NCBI RefSeq assembly: GCF_017255185.1
Contig: NZ_JAFKCZ010000005.1
Span: 360,872-424,871 of the forward strand
DNA: 64,000 bases
Direction of reading: 5' to 3'
Source: Parahaliea mediterranea
Lineage (GTDB): Bacteria > Pseudomonadota > Gammaproteobacteria > Pseudomonadales > Halieaceae
This document shows, piece by piece, positions 27,135 to 36,599 of the stretch. Position 1 is the stretch's first letter; each line of letters begins with the position of its first letter. The position numbers were made by a program, and so were the translations under genes. The notes beneath the pieces were generated by a model, which worked only from the letters and a program-made list of their open reading frames with translations, searched no databases and was not told the origin of the DNA.

Positions 27135-27164
27135 TTATATTACTTAAAAATTTAAGTAATATAA
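27135..27164. promoter_or_regulatory. Perfect palindrome (14-bp arms, 2-bp spacer), candidate operator
   Basis: TTATATTACTTAAA and its exact reverse complement are separated by AA, in an AT-rich tract 73 bp before the TonB receptor that heads the hydantoinase/prolidase operon. Position and symmetry suit a dimeric repressor; the XRE-cupin regulator encoded in the same operon is the best candidate. Promoter elements probably overlap the palindrome. Confidence 0.6.
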
Positions 27165-27237
27165 AAAGTATAAGTACTGACTGCTTGTTGGTGAAAAGCA
27201 CAGCCCGAAACACAACTTTATAAAGTGGGGGAATGGC

Positions 27238-29439
27238 ATGAATCACAGTACAAAACTGGCTGCTGCCGTGCAGGTTGCATTAATGGGTATTGCCGGTGCG
27301 CCGGCCGCGAGCCAGGCGCAGGGCATGCTGGAGGAGGTTGTCGTCACGGCCCGGCAGCGTGCCGAGAGCCTGCAGAGCGTGCCTCTGAGTGAAACCGCGT
27401 TTACCGCGACCCAAATCGAGGACGCGAAAATCGACCAGGTCGGTGATTTCGTCGCCCTGACGCCCAACGTCACACTGGCGGACTCCCAGAGCAAGGGCGT
27501 GGCGTTCATGACCATCCGCGGCGTGTCGCAAGTGCGCAATGGCGAACCGCCGGTGGCCACTGTCGTGGATGGGGTGCTGCAGATTAACTCCCGTCAGTTT
27601 ACCCAGGAGTTGTTCGATGTCGAGCAGATCGAAGTGCTGCGCGGGCCCCAGGGCGCGCTCTACGGCCGCAATGCGACGGGTGGGGCGATACTGATCCGTA
27701 CCAAGCAACCCAGCAACGAGTTCGAGGGATACGCGCGCCTCGGCGCGGGCAAAGGGAACGAGGTGCGCCTGCAGGGCTCGGTAAGCGGCCCGATCATCGA
27801 AGACAAGTTGTTGTACCGGCTGGCCGGTAGCTATGTCGACGGCGACGGTGTCCTCGACAACGAGTTTCTCAACGAGACGGTTGATTTCTACGAGGACAAG
27901 ACGGTTCGGGGGATGCTCAAGTGGTACGCCACCGACGATCTGTCCGTGGATTTTCGTGCGAACATCAGCCGTTCGGAAACCGGCGCGGTTACGTTTCAGT
28001 ACCAACCCGCGCAGTTCGAGGATGAGCGGCCCTGTTATACCAACGAGTCGCTTATTTTCGCGGGTGGTAGCGATGCCGACCGGGCGACCCGGTCTTTCTG
28101 CGCCAACAACCTGGGCGAGGGCGACAGGGACATTGACGAACTGTCGCTCAAACTCGACTACCAGTTGGGGTTTGCCGATCTAACCGCGATTACCTCGTGG
28201 AACAGCGTGTCGGAGTACACGGCTGGAGACCAGTTCCCCTATACCGCCGCCACCAACATCTTCGGATCCACCGATGGCACGCAGACCCAGTATGCGGACA
28301 TCGAAGCCTGGAGCCAGGAGGTGCGACTGACATCACTGCAGGACCAGCGGCTGCGCTGGATGGTTGGGGCATACTATCTGGAGACCGATCGTTTCGTATC
28401 CACGACCACGGGAATGGATTTGCGGGAGGGGATTGTCAGGATCGAAAGCACCCCCCGGTTCGACAGCGCCATCAACCCGACCCTGTCCTTCCTTGCCGAT
28501 GACAACGACAACACGGCCTGGGCTGTCTTTGGAAGCCTGAATTACGACATTACCGACAACCTGGAGGCGTCGTTTGCCGCGCGCTATGACGAGGATGAGC
28601 GCGAACAGCTTGTCTCGCCGCTCAATACCAGCGGTGCGCCGGGCGCGGTGAACAAGGCGACCTTTGACAAGCTGCAGCCCAAGTTGTCCCTGCGATACGC
28701 ATTCAACGACGACGTTCAGGTCTACGGTTCCTGGGGCGAGGGTTTTCGTTCGGGCCAGTTCAACCAGAACGGGGTCGCGGAGGCCGCCGCGGCGGCCGGC
28801 GTGGTCGGTGTTGTGGATGTGGTGGATCAGGAAGAAACGGAAACCTTTGAAATCGGCTTCAAAAGCGAGTGGTGGGACAACCGGGTGCGCTTGAACGGCG
28901 CGATTTACGATACCACCATAGACGGATTCCAGTATTTTGTTTTCGTCGGTGAAGTCGGCGCCCAGGTTCTGGTAAACATCGATGAAGTCGAGGTCATGGG
29001 CGGTGAGCTTGAGTTGCAAGTGAGCCCTGTCGAGGGTCTGAACCTCTACTCCGGATTCGGCGTGTCCGACAGCGAAATCAAGGCGTATACCCTGAACCCC
29101 GATGCGAAGGGAAACAAAGCGCCCTACGTGCCTGAAATGACCTTTAACCTGGGTGGGCAATACCGGTTCCCGATTGGAGATTCCCTGGCAATTCTGACTC
29201 GCCTGGATTACGAGCACCGCGGAGAGCAGTATTGGGATCCGGAAAACAGTACCGCCCGCTCGGCCATCGACCTAGTGCGGGCGAGGCTGGGGATCGAATC
29301 GATCGATCAGACCTGGTCTATCATCGCATCGGTCGCCAACCTGACCGACGAGAAGTACAACGAGGAATGGGTGCTGGGTGGCTTTGCCAATCCGGCGGAC
29401 CCGAGAACCTGGTCGGTGGATTTCAGGTATAACTTCTAA
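27238..29439 (+). CDS. TonB-dependent outer-membrane receptor (first gene of hydantoinase-prolidase operon)
   Basis: 733 residues: signal peptide (..GAPAASQAQ), TonB-box-like LEEVVVTARQR, plug (MTIRGVSQVRNGEPPVATVVDGV in part; VEVLRGPQGALYGRNATGG in part) and barrel ending ..WSVDFRYNF with terminal Phe. There is no STN domain. GGGGGAATGGC precedes the ATG. It is followed after 31 bp by the XRE-cupin regulator and five further genes with gaps of 45 bp or less, so it is the likely uptake port for the substrate of this pathway. Confidence 0.9.
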   Translation: MNHSTKLAAAVQVALMGIAGAPAASQAQGMLEEVVVTARQRAESLQSVPLSETAFTATQIEDAKIDQVGDFVALTPNVTLADSQSKGVAFMTIRGVSQVRNGEPPVATVVDGVLQINSRQFTQELFDVEQIEVLRGPQGALYGRNATGGAILIRTKQPSNEFEGYARLGAGKGNEVRLQGSVSGPIIEDKLLYRLAGSYVDGDGVLDNEFLNETVDFYEDKTVRGMLKWYATDDLSVDFRANISRSETGAVTFQYQPAQFEDERPCYTNESLIFAGGSDADRATRSFCANNLGEGDRDIDELSLKLDYQLGFADLTAITSWNSVSEYTAGDQFPYTAATNIFGSTDGTQTQYADIEAWSQEVRLTSLQDQRLRWMVGAYYLETDRFVSTTTGMDLREGIVRIESTPRFDSAINPTLSFLADDNDNTAWAVFGSLNYDITDNLEASFAARYDEDEREQLVSPLNTSGAPGAVNKATFDKLQPKLSLRYAFNDDVQVYGSWGEGFRSGQFNQNGVAEAAAAAGVVGVVDVVDQEETETFEIGFKSEWWDNRVRLNGAIYDTTIDGFQYFVFVGEVGAQVLVNIDEVEVMGGELELQVSPVEGLNLYSGFGVSDSEIKAYTLNPDAKGNKAPYVPEMTFNLGGQYRFPIGDSLAILTRLDYEHRGEQYWDPENSTARSAIDLVRARLGIESIDQTWSIIASVANLTDEKYNEEWVLGGFANPADPRTWSVDFRYNF

Positions 29440-29470
29440 TCCGCAAGAACCTACCTGCCGAGGGATTACA

Positions 29471-30079
29471 GTGCTTAAGGAACTACTTGAAAAGAAGGAG
29501 AAGTACGGCCACTCCGTTGGCCCCGCGATTCGCGCCAGGCGCAAGGAGCTGGGTATGACGGTGGTGCAGCTGGCCGGTAAGTCGGGTCTTTCCGGCGCTT
29601 TCATCTCCCTGATCGAGCGCGGCAAGAGCAGCTATTCGCTGGTTTCGCTGCAATCGATCGCCGAGGCGCTGGACGTCGATATCGGCTACTTCATCGATGT
29701 CCCGGAAGGTGAAAGCCTGGTCAAGCGAGCCGGCGCCAACGATTACCTGGACATCGACAGCCCGGTCAAGTACCGCTTGCTGAGCAGCAGTCTGCCCCAC
29801 CAGCGTATGGAGCAGATTTCGATGGAGATACCCCCCGGCTATCAGTTTCCCTTTGTGAAGCGCGACGGCGAGGGCTTTATCTACGTCCTTGAAGGCGAGT
29901 TGGTTATCACTGTCGCCGGTGACGAGTCCGTGCTCGGGCCGGGGGACAGTATCCACTACGACTACCAGGCGGGTATCGGCACCGCCAACCACAGTGAAAA
30001 ACCGACGGTACTACTGTGGTGCGGCGCCCCGGCATGGCTGCACAAGAACCTGACAGACAACGAGGACAGCGAGTCATGA
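29471..30079 (+). CDS. XRE-family regulator with C-terminal cupin domain
   Basis: 202 residues. Residues about 12-70 form an HTH_3 motif (IRARRKELGMTVVQLAGKSGLSGAFISLIERG in part). Residues about 115-195 form a cupin (FPFVKRDGEGFIYVLEGELVITVAGDESVLGPGDSIHYDY in part) that presumably binds an amino-acid-like effector or metal. The GTG start at 29471 follows GAGGGA. Its TGA overlaps the racemase ATG (ATGA), showing tight translational coupling. HTH-cupin regulators commonly control amino-acid and peptide catabolism, and this one probably acts at the palindrome at 27135. Confidence 0.92.
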   Translation: MLKELLEKKEKYGHSVGPAIRARRKELGMTVVQLAGKSGLSGAFISLIERGKSSYSLVSLQSIAEALDVDIGYFIDVPEGESLVKRAGANDYLDIDSPVKYRLLSSSLPHQRMEQISMEIPPGYQFPFVKRDGEGFIYVLEGELVITVAGDESVLGPGDSIHYDYQAGIGTANHSEKPTVLLWCGAPAWLHKNLTDNEDSES

Positions 30080-30888
30080 CTGGCAGTGAAAGCAACAAAA
30101 AGCCGCGAATACTCTGGGTGAACCCCCTGGGTTACAAGGAATACGACCAGCCCATTGCGGAATTCATCGAGTCCATCATGACGCCGGGCTTTGTCGTCGA
30201 CGTGGTCTCGTTCGATATGTCACCTTCGCCCGCGCACCTGGAATACCGCACCTACGAGGCACTGGCTATCGGCGACATCGTGCGCGTGGCCCGACATGCG
30301 GGAGAGTCTGCCTACGATGCCATGGTCATTGGCTGTTTCTATGATCCGGGCCTGGAAGACGCGATGGAAATATCCGGCGGCTGTACCGTGCTGGCGCCCT
30401 GCCAGGCCAGCCTGGATGTGGCGGCCCGGCTCAGCAACCGCTTTTCCATTATTGTCGGCCAGCAAAAGTGGGTTGAACAAATGACCGAGCGCGTCGCCGC
30501 ATACGGCTATGCGAGTAAATTGGCATCCATGCCCTCGATCGACATTCCCGTGCCCGAACTCCAGGCCGACTGCCAGTATACCGAGGACAGGATCATCGAG
30601 GCGGGACGCCTGGCCGTGGAGCGTGATCACGCCGAGGCGCTGATCCTGGGGTGCACCTGCACCTTCGGGCTGTACGAGCGCGTTCAGCGGGAACTGGGGG
30701 TGCCGGTTATCGACCCCATTGTCGCCAGTTACCGCGCCGCCGAGCACATGGCGGCGCTCAATGTGCAGTTCAACTGGGCCACAAGCCGGGTTGGAAGCCT
30801 GCGTCCGCCGCCTGAGGCGGAACTGGAAGCCTTTGGCCTTTTCGCGTCGCCGGCGCCCATAGGAAACACCATTCACTTGATCCGCTAG
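30076..30888 (+). CDS. Aspartate/glutamate/hydantoin racemase family protein
   Basis: 270 residues of the Asp/Glu racemase fold. The two catalytic Cys positions are seen in MVIGCFYDPGLEDA and ALILGCTCTFG, the hallmark of cofactor-independent two-base racemases. HyuE-like hydantoin racemases are the closest functional analogues given the neighbouring HyuA/HyuB genes. The start ATG at 30076 overlaps the stop of the regulator gene. It would interconvert D and L forms of a substrate such as a 5-substituted hydantoin or a related cyclic amide before ring opening. The substrate itself is inferred from context only. Confidence 0.87.
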   Translation: MTGSESNKKPRILWVNPLGYKEYDQPIAEFIESIMTPGFVVDVVSFDMSPSPAHLEYRTYEALAIGDIVRVARHAGESAYDAMVIGCFYDPGLEDAMEISGGCTVLAPCQASLDVAARLSNRFSIIVGQQKWVEQMTERVAAYGYASKLASMPSIDIPVPELQADCQYTEDRIIEAGRLAVERDHAEALILGCTCTFGLYERVQRELGVPVIDPIVASYRAAEHMAALNVQFNWATSRVGSLRPPPEAELEAFGLFASPAPIGNTIHLIR

Positions 30889-30933
30889 GTCCGCCAGGCT
30901 GTATATGGCGCCAGTGACACCAGAGATCTACCG

Positions 30934-31251
30934 ATGAATATCTACCATTTGAAAGAACGCGAAGTCCGCGAGTTGCAGGTCGAAACCCTGGAGGAGGTTG
31001 CGCCAACAGGCACGCGCCCCATCGCCTCGGGCTTTGCCGCATTTCCACGCGGTGCGCGAGTACCCGAAAGCGGGTTGTCGAGCCATGACCAGCATGAGAT
31101 TTCCTACGTTATCGAGGGCCGGCTGGAAGTCACGCTGGAACAGCAAACCCGGACCCTCGTGGCTGGAGATGCCGCCTGCATAGCAGCCAATGAACTGCAT
31201 GCTTCGCGGGCGCTGGAAGACAGCAAGGTTTTTTGGGTCCTTTGTGGCTAG
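30934..31251 (+). CDS. Single-domain cupin protein
   Basis: 105 residues, one small cupin: motif 1 around SSHDQHEISYVIEGRLEVTLE and motif 2 ending in AANELHASRALEDSKVFWVL (parts shown). His and Glu residues that could hold a metal are present. Stand-alone cupins of this size can be isomerases, lyases or binding proteins. It lies 45 bp after the racemase gene and 30 bp before HyuA, inside the same operon, so a helper or isomerase role in that pathway is likely, but the reaction is not identifiable. Confidence 0.8.
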   Translation: MNIYHLKEREVRELQVETLEEVAPTGTRPIASGFAAFPRGARVPESGLSSHDQHEISYVIEGRLEVTLEQQTRTLVAGDAACIAANELHASRALEDSKVFWVLCG

Positions 31252-31281
31252 ACCAATTACCCCTCCCGGAGGATACATAAT

Positions 31282-33369
31282 ATGAGAGCGGCCAGTGATG
31301 TCGGTGGCACCTTTACCGACCTTGTTTACTACAATACGGATTCCGAGGCCGGCGGCGCCGGCCTGGTGGCGGCAGTCAAGGCCGATACCACGCCCCCCAA
31401 CTTCGAGCGCGGGGTGATGAACGCCATTGACAAGGCAGCGTTGTCGCCGTCGGAGTTTGATTTTTTTGCCCATGGCTCCACGGTGGTGATCAACGCCTTG
31501 ACCGAACGCAAGGGCGTGCGGACGGCGCTTGTCACCACGCGTGGCTTCCGCGATGTTCTGGAAATCGCCCGGGGCAACCGTCCCGACCTGTTCAATTTCA
31601 ACTTCCGCAAGCCCAGTCCCTTCGTCGATCGATACCTGCGGGCGGAAGTGGACGAGCGCGTGAATTTCAAGGGCGTGGTGGAGCGCGAGGTCGATCTCGC
31701 GCCGCTGGATGAATTGGTCGCCTACTTCAAGTCGGAAGGTGTCGAGGCGATTGCTGTCTGCCTGCTGCATGCGTATCTGGAGCCGGCCAATGAAATCAAG
31801 GTCGCCGAGCGTATCAAGGCGCTCTGGCCGGACGTGTCGGTACTCGCGTCCCACGAAATCAGCCGCGAGTGGCGGGAGTACGAGCGCACCAGTTCCACGG
31901 TGCTGTCGGCCTATGTTCACCCCATTGCCAAGACCTATATCGAGTCACTGGAAGCGCGCCTGTCCGAAAGCGGCTTTGCCAATGCCCCGTATATGATGCA
32001 GTCAAATGGCGGTATTTCGACAGTGGAAGCGGCGAAGTCGAATCCGATTACCATGGTGGAGTCGGGGCCGGCGAGCGGGATTTTCGCCGCCGCCTATATG
32101 GGCAAGGTGATTGACGAGCCGAATCTCATCGTGCTGGACATTGGCGGCACCACCGCGAAATGCACCTTGATCGAGAAATCGGAGGTCAAGATAACCACCG
32201 AGTACTACATCGAGAGAGACGGCCGCAACCCGGGCTATCCCATTCAGACGCCGGTGTCTGAGATCGTTGAGATAGGCAATGGCGGGGGAAGCATCGCCTG
32301 GGTCGACGAGGGGCGCAAGCTCCACGTTGGCCCGCAATCGGCGGGGGCCATGCCGGGGCCCGCGGCTTACGGCAAGGGCGGCGACAAACCGACCACGACC
32401 GATGCGAACCTGGTGCTGGGCAGGATTGATCCGCAATCCTTTGTCGGCGGCGAGGTCGAGCCCGACTGGGATGCCGTTGACAGGGCCTTCGCGCCGCTTT
32501 GCGACGAATTGCAGCTGGGCAAGGAAGAGGTGGCCCGCGGCATCGTCAGGATCGCCAACGCCAATATGACCAATGCCCTGCGCCTGGTATCGACCAATAA
32601 AGGTCATGACCCACGCGATTTCGCGCTGATGGCGTTTGGCGGCGGTGGCGCCATGCACGCGGTGTCGTTGGCGGAGGAGCTCAAGGTGCCGCGGGTCATT
32701 ATTCCGGTGAATTCGGCGGTATTCTCCGCATGGGGCATGCTGCTGACGGATTTGCGTCGCGACTACATCCGCACCGCTCCCATGTCACTGAGTGACGATG
32801 CCGGGGATGACATTGACCGCATGTTCCAGCGGCTCAAGGACGATGCGCAGACGGGTTTTGCGGCCGACGGTGTCGAGGCATCGGCCGACAAGTACTCCTT
32901 CGAGTACCTGGCCGACATGCGCTACGAGGGGCAGGAGCACACCGTGAAGGTGCCGGTGTCCTGGCGGGATGATTCCGTGGACGTGGAGGGGACCTCGCTG
33001 GCTTTCCATGAGGCACACGAGAAGCGCTTCACCTATCGCCTGGATGTCGGAGTCCAGATCGTCAACTTCCACCTGGTTGGCAAGGTGCTGGTGGAGAAGC
33101 CCGATCTGCAGAAAAAGGCGCGGCACGGCCTGGCGCTGGATGCGTGCCTCATTGGCCGTCGCAAGGTGGATTTTGACCAGCACGGCGAGCACGAATCGGC
33201 TATCTATGACGGAGACAGGCTGGAGCCGGGAATGTCCTTCACCGGGCCCGCGGTAATCCAGGAAAAATCGGTAACCCTGGTCATCCCGCCCGGCAAGCGC
33301 GCCGGCATAGACGACTACGGCAATTACCACATTGAAATTTTTCCCGAACAGGGCGCCGCGGAGGGTTGA
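31282..33369 (+). CDS. hyuA: Hydantoinase/oxoprolinase subunit A (HyuA)
   Basis: 695 residues. The N-terminal Hydant_A_N domain starts with the phosphate-binding motif DVGGTFTDLVYY; the Hydantoinase_A domain has LDIGGTTAKCTLIE and the characteristic NGGGSIAW..VGPQSAGAMPGPAAYG. The family uses ATP to open cyclic amides (N-methylhydantoin, 5-oxoproline) or to carboxylate ketones, together with subunit B. A GGAGG site precedes the ATG and HyuB follows after 4 bp. Because a racemase and a prolidase are co-encoded, a hydantoin, 5-oxoproline or pyroglutamyl-type substrate seems more likely than a ketone. Confidence 0.94.
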   Translation: MRAASDVGGTFTDLVYYNTDSEAGGAGLVAAVKADTTPPNFERGVMNAIDKAALSPSEFDFFAHGSTVVINALTERKGVRTALVTTRGFRDVLEIARGNRPDLFNFNFRKPSPFVDRYLRAEVDERVNFKGVVEREVDLAPLDELVAYFKSEGVEAIAVCLLHAYLEPANEIKVAERIKALWPDVSVLASHEISREWREYERTSSTVLSAYVHPIAKTYIESLEARLSESGFANAPYMMQSNGGISTVEAAKSNPITMVESGPASGIFAAAYMGKVIDEPNLIVLDIGGTTAKCTLIEKSEVKITTEYYIERDGRNPGYPIQTPVSEIVEIGNGGGSIAWVDEGRKLHVGPQSAGAMPGPAAYGKGGDKPTTTDANLVLGRIDPQSFVGGEVEPDWDAVDRAFAPLCDELQLGKEEVARGIVRIANANMTNALRLVSTNKGHDPRDFALMAFGGGGAMHAVSLAEELKVPRVIIPVNSAVFSAWGMLLTDLRRDYIRTAPMSLSDDAGDDIDRMFQRLKDDAQTGFAADGVEASADKYSFEYLADMRYEGQEHTVKVPVSWRDDSVDVEGTSLAFHEAHEKRFTYRLDVGVQIVNFHLVGKVLVEKPDLQKKARHGLALDACLIGRRKVDFDQHGEHESAIYDGDRLEPGMSFTGPAVIQEKSVTLVIPPGKRAGIDDYGNYHIEIFPEQGAAEG

Positions 33370-33373
33370 TTCC

Positions 33374-35044
33374 ATGACTGCCGATATTTTTACCGCTGAA
33401 ATCATCAAGGACGCCATCGTGTCGCTGGGCGAAGAGATGTTTATCGCCATGGTGCGGACAAGCATGAGCCCCATTATCTATGAAACCACCGACTTCGCCG
33501 TCGGTGCGACGGATGCCGAAGGCAACCTCCTGGCCCAGGGCAACGGCGTTACCGCCTTTCTGGCGACACTGGATACCGCGGTGCAGAGCCTGCTTACGCA
33601 CTATGGGAAGGAAGACATCCGTCCCGGGGATGTGTTTATCAGCAATACGCCCTATGAAGGTGGTGGTACGCACCTGTCGGATGTCGTGTTGATGATCCCG
33701 GTATTCAGTGAAGGCGACCTGATTGCCTGGACGGTCAATAAGGCGCACTGGACCGAAGTCGGCGGTGCGCAACCGGGCAGCGTGTCCACCGTCGCGACCG
33801 AGATTTACCAGGAAGGGCTCCATTTCCGTTTCCTGAAACTGTACGACGAGGGTCGGGAGAACACCGCGCTAACCAGCCTGATACGCACCAATGTGCGGCT
33901 GCCGGATTCCACGATTGGGGATATGCACGCCGGTGTCGCCGCGGCCAAGGTCGGTGCCCGGCGCATTGAGGAGCTGGTAGGAAAATACGGTCGCGGCGCG
34001 GTGCTCGATGCCATGCGGGGTTTGCTCGACTACGGTGAAAGGATGACCCAGGTGGAGCTGGGCAAGCTTCCCCAGGGGACCTTCGAGGCCGAGGATATCG
34101 TGGAAGAAGACGGCCTCGGCAACGGACCCTTTACGGTGAAGGTCAAAATCACCATCGACGGGCACAGAATGGTCGCCGACTTTACCGGCACGGATCCCCA
34201 GGTGGCGGGGCCGATCAACTGCTCCTACACCGGCCTGGTGACAGGGGCGCGATGCCTGTTCAAGTCGGTGACCAATACCGAAATACCGGCCAACGGCGGC
34301 TGTTTCCGCGCGCTGGAAGTCATCTGTCCCGAGGGCACCATCCTCAGCGCGCAGAATCCCGCGCCGGTATCGTTGTACTACGAGCCACTCATCGCGGCGA
34401 TCGATGTGATGTGGAAAGCGCTGGCTCCGTCGCTTCCGGATCGCCTGCCGGCGGGGCACCAGCGCAGTGTTGGCGCGACCTTTATCTCCGGCGTGCACCC
34501 GGATTCGGGTGATCTGTTTGTCATGGGAGAACCCCTGGTGGGCGGCTGGGGCGCCTCGGACCGGCAGGACGGCGACAACGGGCAATTCTGCTGCGCGAAC
34601 GGCGAAACCTTCAATATACCGGTGGAGCTGTTCGAGAGCCGCTACGGGCTCCAGGTCCAGCAGTACGCGTTTCACGACGAGGATGGCGGCGCCGGCGAAT
34701 TCCGCGGCGGCAAGGGGGTGATTCTGGACTACCAGGTTACGGCACGGGAGGCCTTTCTTACCTACGCGGCCAGCCGCACGCAGTCGCGTCCCTGGGGCAT
34801 GCGCGGCGGGCAAGCCGGGTCCAACAACTACGCCCAGATACTGAAAACCGACGGCAGCGTCGAGCGCCATCACATGTGTACGATGGCCCGGGCCGGGCAG
34901 GGGGATGTCATCCGTCTGGTTTCGGCAACGGGGGGGGGTTATGGCCGTCCCGAGGAGCGGCCCCGGGAGGCGCTGGAGAGTGATATCAAGAATGGATACG
35001 TGACCCCGGCACAGGCGAAGGAATACTATGGATACCAGGCCTGA
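33374..35044 (+). CDS. hyuB: Hydantoinase/oxoprolinase subunit B (HyuB)
   Basis: 556 residues covering the whole Hydantoinase_B domain: MVRTSMSPIIYETTDFAVG near the N-terminus, GGTHLSDVVLMIPVF, the long GDxxINNTPYxGGTH-like region (DVFISNTPYEGGG), and FRGGKG plus SRTQSRPWGMRGGQAG near the C-terminus. GGAGGG lies about 9 nt before the ATG at 33374. It should form a complex with HyuA. The spacing of 4 bp after HyuA and 22 bp before the prolidase gene indicates one transcript. Confidence 0.94.
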   Translation: MTADIFTAEIIKDAIVSLGEEMFIAMVRTSMSPIIYETTDFAVGATDAEGNLLAQGNGVTAFLATLDTAVQSLLTHYGKEDIRPGDVFISNTPYEGGGTHLSDVVLMIPVFSEGDLIAWTVNKAHWTEVGGAQPGSVSTVATEIYQEGLHFRFLKLYDEGRENTALTSLIRTNVRLPDSTIGDMHAGVAAAKVGARRIEELVGKYGRGAVLDAMRGLLDYGERMTQVELGKLPQGTFEAEDIVEEDGLGNGPFTVKVKITIDGHRMVADFTGTDPQVAGPINCSYTGLVTGARCLFKSVTNTEIPANGGCFRALEVICPEGTILSAQNPAPVSLYYEPLIAAIDVMWKALAPSLPDRLPAGHQRSVGATFISGVHPDSGDLFVMGEPLVGGWGASDRQDGDNGQFCCANGETFNIPVELFESRYGLQVQQYAFHDEDGGAGEFRGGKGVILDYQVTAREAFLTYAASRTQSRPWGMRGGQAGSNNYAQILKTDGSVERHHMCTMARAGQGDVIRLVSATGGGYGRPEERPREALESDIKNGYVTPAQAKEYYGYQA

Positions 35045-35066
35045 TATCAATCGCGGACTCTAAAGC

Positions 35067-36371
35067 ATGCAATCCTACGCCGATCATCTTCGTTACAAAA
35101 TGGCGACAGCCCGGCGGGCTGGCGCCGCCGCCGGCTACGAGGCCCTGCTGATCGCCTCTGGCGGCGAGTCGATGCTGTTTCGCGACGATATCAGTCACCC
35201 GTTTCGCGTCAATCCGTATTTCGCCGAATGGGTGCCGGTGATCGACCAGCCCGATCGCTACCTGTGGATTGACCTGGGGGATGAGAGCATAACCCTGCTG
35301 GCGCCCGGGGGTGTGGATGTGTGGCACACCGCGCCCCCGCCGCTGCCCGAATGGGTATTGGGCCTGGTTGAGGTCCGGGAATACGCTACGCCCGCCGAGC
35401 TGGACGCGCTGGTCGCATCCAGCGGGAAAGTCGGCTTTATCGGTCGCGCCGAGTCAGCCCCGGAAGGGGTGTCAACGGAGAATATCAATCCCGCCATTGT
35501 GCTGTCCCACATCGACTTTGCCCGCGCCGTCAAGAGTGAATACGAACTGGAATGCCTGCGCGCGGCCAACGCGCTGGCGTCGCTCGGGCACCGCGCGGTC
35601 AGGGATGGTTTCGAGCGCGGACTGTCGGAATACGAACTGCTGCTGGAGTATCTTTCCGCGACGAAATGCCGTGACCAGCAGCTGCCCTACCCCAGCATAA
35701 TCGCGCTGAATGAAAACGCGGCGGTGCTGCACCATATGGCGCTCCAGGTCCACGCGCCAGCCGAAAATCGCTCCTTGCTGATTGACGCGGGGGCATCCCA
35801 CCTTGGCTACGCCGCGGACATCTCCCGCACTTACGCCATGGCCAAGGGCGATTCCTTGTTTGCCGAGCTGGTGAGCGCCGTCGACGCGCTCCAGCGCCGG
35901 CTTGTCACTCAGCTAGGCAGCGTCTCCAGTTATGCGGCGCTGCATGAGGCGGCGTATCGCTCGATTGCCGGGGTCATGCGGGACATGGGGCTGCTGAAGG
36001 TCGCCGTGGACGAGGCACTGGAAACGGGCTTGGTCAACCATTTCATGCCGCACGGCGTGGGGCACCTGATTGGCGCGCATGTCCACGACAAGGGCGGATA
36101 CCTCGTGAATAGCTGGGGTGAGGAGAAGCTTCCGCCTCGGCAGTTTCCCGCGTTGCGCTGTACCCGCGACATTGAACCCGGCATGGTGTTTACCGTGGAG
36201 CCGGGTATCTATTTTATTCCGAGCCTGTTGGAACAAATTGACGATGCCGAACGGAAAGTCGACCTCGGCCTGGTGAGCAGGCTGCTGCCCTATGGCGGCG
36301 TCAGGATTGAAGACAACGTCGTGGTGCATGCCGATGGCGTGGAGAACATTACCCGGGCGCTGCTGCCTTAA
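35067..36371 (+). CDS. Xaa-Pro dipeptidase (prolidase, M24), PepQ-like
   Basis: 434 residues, typical for PepQ. The N-terminal creatinase-like domain carries the PepQ-type segment DISHPFRVNPYFAEWVPV. The pita-bread catalytic domain has all five metal ligands: Asp in IDAGASHLG, Asp in AADISRT, His in HGVGHLIG, Glu in TVEPGIYF and Glu in VRIEDNVVV. Creatinase lacks these ligands, so this is a metallo-dipeptidase that splits X-Pro. It ends the TonB-racemase-HyuAB operon, which suggests that the pathway releases or starts from a proline-containing dipeptide or its cyclised form. Cytoplasmic, no signal peptide. Confidence 0.92.
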   Translation: MQSYADHLRYKMATARRAGAAAGYEALLIASGGESMLFRDDISHPFRVNPYFAEWVPVIDQPDRYLWIDLGDESITLLAPGGVDVWHTAPPPLPEWVLGLVEVREYATPAELDALVASSGKVGFIGRAESAPEGVSTENINPAIVLSHIDFARAVKSEYELECLRAANALASLGHRAVRDGFERGLSEYELLLEYLSATKCRDQQLPYPSIIALNENAAVLHHMALQVHAPAENRSLLIDAGASHLGYAADISRTYAMAKGDSLFAELVSAVDALQRRLVTQLGSVSSYAALHEAAYRSIAGVMRDMGLLKVAVDEALETGLVNHFMPHGVGHLIGAHVHDKGGYLVNSWGEEKLPPRQFPALRCTRDIEPGMVFTVEPGIYFIPSLLEQIDDAERKVDLGLVSRLLPYGGVRIEDNVVVHADGVENITRALLP

Positions 36372-36599
36372 CAGTTAGAAGGCCGGCGGCGCGACAGCTC
36401 CGGTATGATAAGCAAGACCGTGGCGTTATTAATTGGCTGCGGTCGTGTTGGCATGGGTGTGCTCGCCGATGCCCGGGTTGTGTATAGCCCGTGGCGAATC
36501 CCACATGGCGCGCATATCACCGCATCGCCAGGTTGACCACCCGTCCCCCGACTGCTCTAATCCATCGCAGGAAGAATAATTAGTTGGCAAGGATGGCTT

